Translations under genes and position numbers: made by a program
Part shown: piece by piece, positions 6,538 through 12,407 of the stretch
Layout: each line of letters begins with the position of its first letter
Position numbering within the stretch: the first letter of the stretch is position 1
The notes under the pieces: generated by a model
Databases searched by the model: none
What the model saw: only the letters and a program-made list of their open reading frames with translations
Told to the model about the DNA's origin: nothing
Assembly (NCBI GenBank): GCA_947384055.1
Contig: CANDFO010000059.1
Span: 1-15,267 of the forward strand
Reading direction: 5' to 3'
From: an uncultured Flavonifractor sp.
Lineage (GTDB): Bacteria > Bacillota > Clostridia > Oscillospirales > Oscillospiraceae
Length of the DNA stretch: 15,267 bases

Positions 6538-7417
6538 ATACGATTTCGGCTATTTCATTTCCGAGGGGTTTACCAGTATCTTCACCCACGGCTTTATGTC
6601 CTTTGCGGCGGTGTGCATGATTGTCTGCTGTCTGCTGATTATGGGGTCCTTCTCTCTGGTGGCGGTGAATGTAGACCACATGCTGGGCACGCTGGAGGCG
6701 GAGAATGAGTTTACCGCCTTTATTGACGAAACCTATGACGAGCAGCAGGCCGCCGTGCTCAAGAGCACGGTGGAGGCCATCCCCAATGTGTCCACCGTCA
6801 CCTATGTCAGCCGGGCGGAGGCCATGGCCGCTTACAAGGCAGACCATCCGGACAACGAGCTGCTGGACGGACTGCCTGACGACGTGCTGCGGGCCCGGTT
6901 CCGCATCCACGTGGTGGACATTGAGCAGATGGCGGAGACCTCCCGGCGGGTGGAGGCCACCCGGGGTATCGGGGGCATCCGGGCGGAGTTGGAGATCGCC
7001 CAGGGCTTTGTGGTTCTGCGGGATATCGCCGGGGCGGTGGCCGTTATCCTGGTGGTGATTCTGCTGCTGGTGTCCCTGTTCATCATTGCCAACACCACCA
7101 AGCTGGCCACCTTCAACCGGCGGGAGGAGATTGCCATCATGAAGATGTGCGGAGCCACCAACAGCTTTATCCGCTGGCCTTTTGTGGTGGAGGGGATGCT
7201 GCTGGGCCTGACCGGGGCGGTAATCGCCTTTTTCTCCCAGTGGGGGGTCTACTCCCTGGTGGCTACCGCCGTTACCGGGTCGGACACTATTTCCCTGATC
7301 ACCGTACTGCCGTTCGGCCCCATGGCGTGGCGGGTGCTGGGCGCCTTTGCCCTGACGGGACTGGTGATCGGCACCGGCGGCTCTGTGCTGGCCATCCGGA
7401 AGTTCTTGCAGGTGTAA
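6527..7417 (+). CDS. ftsX: Cell-division ABC transporter permease FtsX
   Basis: A 296-residue membrane protein. A first transmembrane helix (about 23-47) is followed by a large extracellular domain (about 48-165) containing the family-typical FTAFIDETYDEQQ and VSRAEAMAAY. Three further helices (about 168-192, 215-240 and 262-290) follow, with REEIAIMKMCGATNSFIRWPF between TM2 and TM3, the conserved FtsX segment. The ATG at 6527 lies within the end of ftsE and begins the usual MKFKYDFGYFxxEGF N-terminus. FtsX couples FtsE to an extracellular coiled-coil hydrolase, most likely the product of the next gene. Assignment is very secure. Confidence 0.95.
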   Translation: MKFKYDFGYFISEGFTSIFTHGFMSFAAVCMIVCCLLIMGSFSLVAVNVDHMLGTLEAENEFTAFIDETYDEQQAAVLKSTVEAIPNVSTVTYVSRAEAMAAYKADHPDNELLDGLPDDVLRARFRIHVVDIEQMAETSRRVEATRGIGGIRAELEIAQGFVVLRDIAGAVAVILVVILLLVSLFIIANTTKLATFNRREEIAIMKMCGATNSFIRWPFVVEGMLLGLTGAVIAFFSQWGVYSLVATAVTGSDTISLITVLPFGPMAWRVLGAFALTGLVIGTGGSVLAIRKFLQV

Positions 7418-7448
7418 TGTCTTGGAAAATTAAGAGGAGCGCGGATTT

Positions 7449-8696
7449 ATGGCAAAGAAACAGCAAAAACCACAGAAAACCGATTGGCGGCGGGTCGCGG
7501 TGGCGATTCTGGCCGGTGGGCTGGCCCTGCTGATGCTGCTGCCCATGCTGACCATGATTCTGGGGGGCGCGGCCGGAGCGGTAACGCAGGCGGAAATTGA
7601 CGCGCTCAAGGCGCAGCAGGCGGAGAGCCGTACCCGGCAGCAGGAGCTCAAGGACCAGCTGGCGGAGATCAAGTCCGGCCTGGAGGAGGCCCAGCAGAGG
7701 CGGCAGGTGCTGGTCAGCCAGCTGGACGCGATCAACGGAGAGCTGGAGAACATCAACGCCCAGATCGCCTGGTATGACGCCCAGATTGCCCAGAAGGAGG
7801 AGGAGCGTCTGGCGGCCGTGGCCCGGGAGGAGGAGCAGTACGACCTGTTCTGCCGCCGGGTGCGGGCCATGGAGGAGGACGGCAATGTCTCCTACTGGTC
7901 CATTCTCTTCAATGCGGAGAGCTTCGCGGACATGCTGGATAAGCTGGCCGATGTCAGCGACATCATGGATTACGACCAGGCCATTATGGACCAGCTCATC
8001 GCCACCCGGCAGGAGATTGAGCAGCTCAAGGCCGACATGGAGGACGCCCGGGCGGAGCAGGAGGTCATGAAGGCCGAGCTGGAGGAGAAAAAGTCGGAGC
8101 AGCAGGCCAAGGTTGCCGAGGCCCAGAAGCTCCTGGACCAGATCAACGCGGACGTGGCCGAAGTCAACCGTCAGCTGGACGCCGAGAGCGCCGCCGCCCG
8201 GGAGATTCAGGCCAACATCGCCAAGAAGCAGCGGGCCCTGGAGGAGGAGCGCCGCCGCAACAATATTGTCATCAACTCAGAGAGCGGTTACTTATGGCCC
8301 CTGCCGGGCTATTACCGGCTGACCTCCCTGTTCGGCTACCGCATCCACCCCATCACCGGCAAGGCCCACAGTCATACGGGAATTGACATTCCAGCCCCCG
8401 CCGGCACGCAGATTCTGGCCGCCAAGAGCGGGCAGGTTGTCACCTCCGCCAGGCACAGCTCTTATGGCAACTATGTGGTTATCGACCACGGCAACGGCAA
8501 CTCCACCCTTTACGCCCATATGAGCTCCCGAGCTGTGAAGGAGGGAGAGATGGTCTCACAGGGTCAGGTGATCGGCTATGTGGGCACTACCGGCAGCTCC
8601 ACCGGCAATCACCTGCACCTGGAGGTCCGGGACAACTACACCCGTGTCAACCCAGAGAAAAAATATCCGGGTCTGAAGCTGACCCACCCTTGGTAG
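7449..8696 (+). CDS. Coiled-coil M23 peptidoglycan hydrolase (EnvC/PcsB/CwlO-like), likely FtsEX effector
   Basis: A 415-residue cell-surface enzyme. An N-terminal membrane anchor or signal segment (about 14-45) precedes a long coiled coil (about 46-270) with the interrupting SYWSILFNAESFADMLDKL segment seen in PcsB/CwlO-type regulators. The C-terminal M23/LytM domain (about 283-405) keeps all zinc and catalytic residues: H309 and D313 in HTGID, H357 in YAHMS, and H388/H390 in GNHLHLEV. It is therefore an active endopeptidase, unlike E. coli EnvC. A GAGGAG ribosome binding site lies 31 nt after ftsX. By analogy with FtsEX-CwlO and FtsEX-PcsB, the coiled coil should bind the FtsX extracellular domain and be opened by FtsE ATPase. 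A terminator follows. Confidence 0.93.
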   Translation: MAKKQQKPQKTDWRRVAVAILAGGLALLMLLPMLTMILGGAAGAVTQAEIDALKAQQAESRTRQQELKDQLAEIKSGLEEAQQRRQVLVSQLDAINGELENINAQIAWYDAQIAQKEEERLAAVAREEEQYDLFCRRVRAMEEDGNVSYWSILFNAESFADMLDKLADVSDIMDYDQAIMDQLIATRQEIEQLKADMEDARAEQEVMKAELEEKKSEQQAKVAEAQKLLDQINADVAEVNRQLDAESAAAREIQANIAKKQRALEEERRRNNIVINSESGYLWPLPGYYRLTSLFGYRIHPITGKAHSHTGIDIPAPAGTQILAAKSGQVVTSARHSSYGNYVVIDHGNGNSTLYAHMSSRAVKEGEMVSQGQVIGYVGTTGSSTGNHLHLEVRDNYTRVNPEKKYPGLKLTHPW

Positions 8697-8701
8697 CATA
8701 C

Positions 8702-8741
8702 AAAGCGGGCGGAGGGCAGCTCCCTCCGCCCGGCCGCTTTT
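8702..8741 (+). terminator. Intrinsic terminator after the M23 hydrolase gene
   Basis: GGGCGGAGGG (8707-8716) pairs perfectly with CCCTCCGCCC (8722-8731) across a 5-nt loop. The outer AAAGC/GCTTT adds pairs beyond a small bulge, then TTTT. It lies between M23 and ctpA on the same strand, so it probably reduces rather than abolishes ctpA expression. Confidence 0.7.
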
Positions 8742-8760
8742 AAAGAAAGGAAACCGCGCT

Positions 8761-9888
8761 ATGAGAGAAAAACGTTTTTCACTCCTGCATCTGCTGCTGG
8801 CGGTGCTCCTCACCTTGGCGGCGGCGGTGGGCGGAGGCCTGCTGGCCCTGCGCCTGACGGTGGGCGAGGGAGCTCTGTCCCTGCTGGAGGGTCTGCTGCT
8901 GGTGAATACCCGTTTTGTGGGGGAATATGACCCCGTCTCCGCGGTAGACGCCGCTTTGGACGGAATGGTGGAGGGGCTGGGGGACCGGTGGAGCTACTAT
9001 CTCACCGCCGAGGCCTACGAAGCTCAGGAGCTGCGGAGAAAAAATCAATATGTGGGCATCGGCGTCACCGTTAACTATGAGCGGGAGGAGGGCGTTTTGA
9101 TCCTGGAGGTCATGCCCGGCTCCCCGGCAGAGCAGGCGGGGCTGCTGGCCGGGGAGGTCATCACCGGCGCCGACGGCGTCTCTCTGTCGGGTGAGGCGCG
9201 CTATCAGGGCTCAGAGCACATCAGGGGCGAAGTGGGAACCGCCGTAACCCTGGAGATTCTGGACACTGGCGGGGCCCGCCGCACCGTGGAGGTAGTTCGG
9301 GCACCGGTGTCCACCGACCCGGTGGAGTATCGTCTGCTGGAGGACGGCACCGGCTATGTAAAGCTGGCCAACTTCTACGACAACAGCGCCCAGCGTCTGC
9401 GGGAGGCGGTAGAGGACCTTCAGAGCCAGGGGGCCCGGGCACTGGTTTTTGATGTGCGCAATAACGGCGGCGGTTATCTGAGCCAGCTGACGAGCATGCT
9501 GGACTTCCTCCTGCCGGAGGGACCTATCTTTATCAGTCGGGACCGGGCCGGGCGGGAAACGGTAACGCAGTCGGACGCCGCCTGCGTGGAGCTGCCTATG
9601 GCGGTGCTGGTAAACGCCGATACATACTCTGCGGCGGAGTTTTTTGCCGCAGAGCTGCAGGAGCGGGAGGCGGCGGTTATCGTGGGCGTCCCTACCAGCG
9701 GCAAGGGATATTCTCAGCAGACCTTCCCGCTGCCCCACGGCGGAGCCATGAGCATCTCTACGGCTGCCTATTTTACCGGAAGCGGCATCTCCCTGATCGG
9801 TACAGGGCTGACTCTGGACGCCCAGGTGGAACTGTCGGGAGAGGGAGACGCCCAGCTGGAGGCGGCGCTGGCCCTGCTGGAGGCCTGA
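8761..9888 (+). CDS. ctpA: Carboxy-terminal processing protease, S41 family, with PDZ domain
   Basis: A 375-residue serine protease outside the membrane. It has an N-terminal signal anchor (about 7-32), a PDZ domain (about 95-180, QYVGIGV...VMPGSPAEQAGLLAGEVI) and the S41 core. The catalytic Ser-Lys-Gln set is visible as S290 in NADTYSAAEFF, K315 in TSGKGYSQQ and Q319; the 25- and 4-residue spacings match those of Bacillus CtpB. The ATG follows AAAGAAAGGA. In Bacillus, ctpB also lies directly downstream of ftsEX, so the neighbourhood is conserved. CtpB acts in sporulation signalling and gram-negative Ctp enzymes trim wall hydrolases; which applies here is open. A perfect two-way terminator follows. 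Confidence 0.93.
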   Translation: MREKRFSLLHLLLAVLLTLAAAVGGGLLALRLTVGEGALSLLEGLLLVNTRFVGEYDPVSAVDAALDGMVEGLGDRWSYYLTAEAYEAQELRRKNQYVGIGVTVNYEREEGVLILEVMPGSPAEQAGLLAGEVITGADGVSLSGEARYQGSEHIRGEVGTAVTLEILDTGGARRTVEVVRAPVSTDPVEYRLLEDGTGYVKLANFYDNSAQRLREAVEDLQSQGARALVFDVRNNGGGYLSQLTSMLDFLLPEGPIFISRDRAGRETVTQSDAACVELPMAVLVNADTYSAAEFFAAELQEREAAVIVGVPTSGKGYSQQTFPLPHGGAMSISTAAYFTGSGISLIGTGLTLDAQVELSGEGDAQLEAALALLEA

Positions 9889-9900
9889 TTCTCCAAAGCA

Positions 9901-9944
9901 AAAAAGCGCTGCGCAGGGACGGTCGTCCCTGCGCAGCGCTTTTT
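9901..9944. terminator. Perfect two-way terminator between ctpA and the GH5 gene
   Basis: A 20-bp stem without mismatch (9901-9920 with 9925-9944) has the loop GGTC, an A5 start and a T5 end. It can terminate both the plus-strand ctpA and the minus-strand glucanase transcript, whose stop codon lies only 7 nt away. Confidence 0.92.
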
Positions 9945-9950
9945 CGTGCC

Positions 9951-11513
9951 CTATGTGCCGACAAAGCGTGAAAAGACAAATTGTCCGGACTGCGTCAAGA
10001 CAGACCGGGTCCACGGTTGTTCCGGGGAGGTGCCCGGTTTCAGGGTGGCAGAGGTCTCATCCTTGTCACACAGGGACCAATTGCACCAGCTGATGCCCCG
10101 CTCATCCAGAAAATCCAGCCAAACCGCCGCCTCTTCCAGAAATACGCCGCCGCTGCCGTCGGCTCGGCTGGTTCCCCACTCGGAGACAAAGACCGGAAGT
10201 CCCGCAGCCAGGGCGTTGTCCACACGTTCCCGCAGGAAGGCGCCGTGGGTTCCGGCGTAAAAATGGAGTGTGTACATCAGGTTGCCGCCGGAAAGGGGAT
10301 CTGCGGCAGCCAGATGAAGATCCTGGCTCCAGGTGGGGGTGCCCACCAGTATCACCGCCCTGGGAGACTGGGCCCGAATGGAGGAGATTACCCGCTGGGC
10401 ATAGGGCTTTACATGTTCGGACCAGGTAATTCCGCCGTTGGGCTCATTGCAGATTTCGTAGAGTACGTTGGGCGTGTCCCGAAAATGCCGGGCCATATCG
10501 GAGAAAAATGCCTCCGCCTCCGCAGTGTGGGCGGAGGGATCCCCATCCGAGAGAATGTGCCAGTCGATAATGACATACATATCACAGGCTACGGCCGCGT
10601 CCGCCGCCGCAACAGCACAGGCGGTCATAACCGCGGGATTGCTGAGGTAGCCGCCCTCGCCGGTGTACATAGCCGCCCGAAAGACATTAGCTCCCGCCCG
10701 GGCGGTGTTGCGGATAGACGGTTCTCCGGCGAATTGCCCGTACCATTGGAGCCCGTGACTGCTCATGCCCCGCAGAACCACGGGGTTCCCCGCCTCATTG
10801 CAGAGCTGGACGCCTTTCACCTGAAGCCAGCCATTTTCAGAGACACCGCCCCGGACCGTTTCCCGGGGGACGGATTCCGCGGGCGCCGGCTGGAAAACCG
10901 GTCCCCCGCCAGCCGCCGCCCGTGCCCGGCAGACCAGCACACAGGCCTCCGCCCGACTGAGTCCGTCGGCTGGCCGGAAGGCCCCGCCGCTGTCCCCGAT
11001 GACAATTCCCGCGGCATAGGCCGCCAGCACCGGCTCATAATACCGCCCGCTGAGGGCGGAAAAATCGGATATCTTTCGGGATTCTCTGTTGTAATCCCCC
11101 CGGGCCTGAGGCAGGAGGGCGCGCATCAGCACCTTGACCGCCAGCTGGCGGGAGATAGGGCGGTCGAAGCCCTCCCCGGTGGGCGGAAGCTCGTCCCAGT
11201 CGTACCAGCCGGCCTCCAGCGCCGCCTGGAGAGTTCCGGAGGCCCAATGGCCGCTCTGCCCTGCCGCCGGAGCCAGCCCCGCACAGCGGGCGGCGATGGT
11301 GATAAATTCCGCAGCGGAGATGGTACGCTCCGGCTGAAAGGAGCCGTCCGGACAGCCGGACAGCAGGCCCAATTCCGCCAATTCTGTCACGGCTTCTCCG
11401 TACCAGCTGTCGGTACGCACATCGGAGAAGGCCGCGTCCGCGCCCGGCCCGCCCAGCAGAATGCCTCCCCAGAGCAGCAGCACTGCCGCCGCCCATAAAG
11501 CAGCACGTTTCAC
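9951..11513 (-). CDS. SLH-anchored glycoside hydrolase family 5 (endoglucanase-like)
   Basis: A 520-residue exported surface enzyme. After a signal peptide (about 1-27), three S-layer-homology repeats follow (about 29-72, 86-132 and 149-195; for example SGCPDGSFQPERTISAAEF), then a short linker and a GH5 barrel (about 225-500). The GH5 opening QLCNEAGNPVVLRGMSSHGL, the acid/base E357 in YEICNEPNG and the nucleophile E445 in FVSEWGTS are all present, as are DWH and HFYAGTH. It should cleave beta-1,4-glucan or a related glucan while held on the wall by the SLH repeats. The GTG at 11513 follows an AGGGGGG site. The catalytic set looks intact. SLH repeats are at the N-terminus; the exact sugar is not predictable by eye. 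Confidence 0.9.
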   Translation of the reverse strand: MKRAALWAAAVLLLWGGILLGGPGADAAFSDVRTDSWYGEAVTELAELGLLSGCPDGSFQPERTISAAEFITIAARCAGLAPAAGQSGHWASGTLQAALEAGWYDWDELPPTGEGFDRPISRQLAVKVLMRALLPQARGDYNRESRKISDFSALSGRYYEPVLAAYAAGIVIGDSGGAFRPADGLSRAEACVLVCRARAAAGGGPVFQPAPAESVPRETVRGGVSENGWLQVKGVQLCNEAGNPVVLRGMSSHGLQWYGQFAGEPSIRNTARAGANVFRAAMYTGEGGYLSNPAVMTACAVAAADAAVACDMYVIIDWHILSDGDPSAHTAEAEAFFSDMARHFRDTPNVLYEICNEPNGGITWSEHVKPYAQRVISSIRAQSPRAVILVGTPTWSQDLHLAAADPLSGGNLMYTLHFYAGTHGAFLRERVDNALAAGLPVFVSEWGTSRADGSGGVFLEEAAVWLDFLDERGISWCNWSLCDKDETSATLKPGTSPEQPWTRSVLTQSGQFVFSRFVGT

Positions 11514-11655
11514 AAACAGTCCCCCCTGCGGCGTTTACGCCGCAAAATTGTTGAAAACGGCCTCAGTTTGGATTTCCTCGTCAAATACAGCGTACTTCAC
11601 ACACAGACGGAGAACGTCCGCCAAAAAACGGCTCTGCTGTTTTTCAACTTACTTG
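11514..11655 (-). promoter_or_regulatory. Long structured leader of the SLH-GH5 gene
   Basis: On the minus strand GTTGAAAAACAGC (plus 11636-11648) can pair with GCTGT (plus 11587-11591) and with TTTTCAAC (plus 11550-11557), and a GCGGCG-TTTA-CGCCGC hairpin (11528-11543) abuts the AGGGGGG ribosome binding site. No known riboswitch consensus (c-di-GMP, FMN, T-box) was recognised. Function is speculative. Confidence 0.35.
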
Positions 11656-11684
11656 ACTATATCACAGCCTGTTTCTAAACGCAA
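11656..11684 (-). promoter_or_regulatory. Probable extended -10 promoter of the SLH-GH5 gene
   Basis: On the minus strand TGA-TATAGT (plus 11656-11661 for the hexamer) has an extended TGn motif. It stands 17 nt from a weak -35 box, TTGCGT (plus 11679-11684). The start would be near 11649, giving a leader of about 136 nt. Confidence 0.5.
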
Positions 11685-11718
11685 TCCCCTCCTCTGAGGA
11701 ATATATTTTCCCGAAAGA

Positions 11719-11775
11719 AAAACCGGCCGGCGCTGTACACCCTGCTGAGGAGCGTGTACGGCGTCGGCCGGTTTT
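11719..11775 (-). terminator. Intrinsic terminator of the superoxide reductase gene
   Basis: AAAACCGGCCG (11719-11729) pairs exactly with CGGCCGGTTTT (11765-11775), with an inner GTACAC/GTGTAC stem. On the minus strand it is followed by a T-rich tract. It lies 6 nt beyond the stop codon of the superoxide reductase gene. Confidence 0.85.
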
Positions 11776-11781
11776 CCGGCG

Positions 11782-12162
11782 CTATGACGACAATTTAGTC
11801 ATCCACAGGCCGTGGAGATTACAGTATGCGTAAACAGCGACTGCTTTGTCGTCTTCCAGCACAAAGGTGACGGCCGGATCGTCGCTGGGCCGCAGATTTT
11901 TCCGCTGGCCGCCCCGCTCTGTCTGGAGATATACCCATTGGATCAAATGCTCAGGGGTCATAGGATGGCCCACAGAGCCTACATTTACGCTGACCGTATG
12001 GTCCTTTACCGTCACAACCGGGAGATGCTTCTCCCCGCCGGACTCCGCGGTGCTGGGCGTCAGCTGCTCCATTTTCTCGCCGCAGCACCACATGGGCACG
12101 CCGGCGTCATGGATCATGCCGGCCAGATTGCCGCAGTGACGGCAGAGACAAAATACTGCCAT
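11782..12162 (-). CDS. dfx: Desulfoferrodoxin (two-iron superoxide reductase)
   Basis: A 126-residue cytosolic enzyme that reduces superoxide to hydrogen peroxide in anaerobes. The N-terminal desulforedoxin-like iron site has C7-x2-C10 (CRHCGN) and the pair C26-C27 (WCCGEKM). The catalytic domain keeps every ligand of the FeHis4Cys centre: H46 in EKH (with E44 and K45, the conserved gating residues), H66 in GHPM, H72 in PEHLIQW, and C114 plus H117 in CNLHGLW. I chose the ATG at plus 12162 because AAAGGGAGGA precedes it by about 6 nt and it starts the usual family N-terminus; 17 upstream codons have no site. No rubredoxin gene is adjacent. The family call is very firm. Confidence 0.95.
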   Translation of the reverse strand: MAVFCLCRHCGNLAGMIHDAGVPMWCCGEKMEQLTPSTAESGGEKHLPVVTVKDHTVSVNVGSVGHPMTPEHLIQWVYLQTERGGQRKNLRPSDDPAVTFVLEDDKAVAVYAYCNLHGLWMTKLSS

Positions 12163-12407
12163 AAAAATCCTCCCTTTCGGAAGCACATCCTTGTTATGCG
12201 GAGAAAAGCTCACTCTTCCGGGTGTGCTCCCATACTACAGTTATAAATTCCGAACAGCGGTAGCATATCCCGGATTCGTCAGATTTATACTGCTACTCCA
12301 CCAGGAAAGGAACCTGCATTTGCCTTTGGGCGGGATTTCCGGATTTCGCTATAGAGACATCTTATTGCAGCCTCACCGCAATTCTCCGGCAGCGCTTTCC
12401 CTGCCGC
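12163..12407 (-). other. Gap between the ligase-like gene and dfx; no gene, no clear promoter
   Basis: These 245 nt contain a weak stem-loop just after the ligase stop codon (CGGCAG/CTGCCG at 12387-12406, no T-run). On the minus strand GTAGCA and TGCTAC could pair across an interval of about 25 nt. I found no convincing -35/-10 pair, no PerR/Fur palindrome and no riboswitch consensus. The dfx transcript may start here from a non-consensus promoter or read through from upstream. Confidence 0.4.

Noticed and set aside
11514..11655. c-di-GMP riboswitch upstream of the SLH-GH5 gene
   Set aside because: The conserved GGCAAACC and GGGACGCAAAGCC blocks are absent.
11706..11720. Third copy of the GAAAGAAAAA repeat core
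   Set aside because: Only TTTTCCCGAAAGAAAAA matches and there are no flanking arms or second hairpin like those of copies A and B; it is part of the dfx terminator's T-rich tail.
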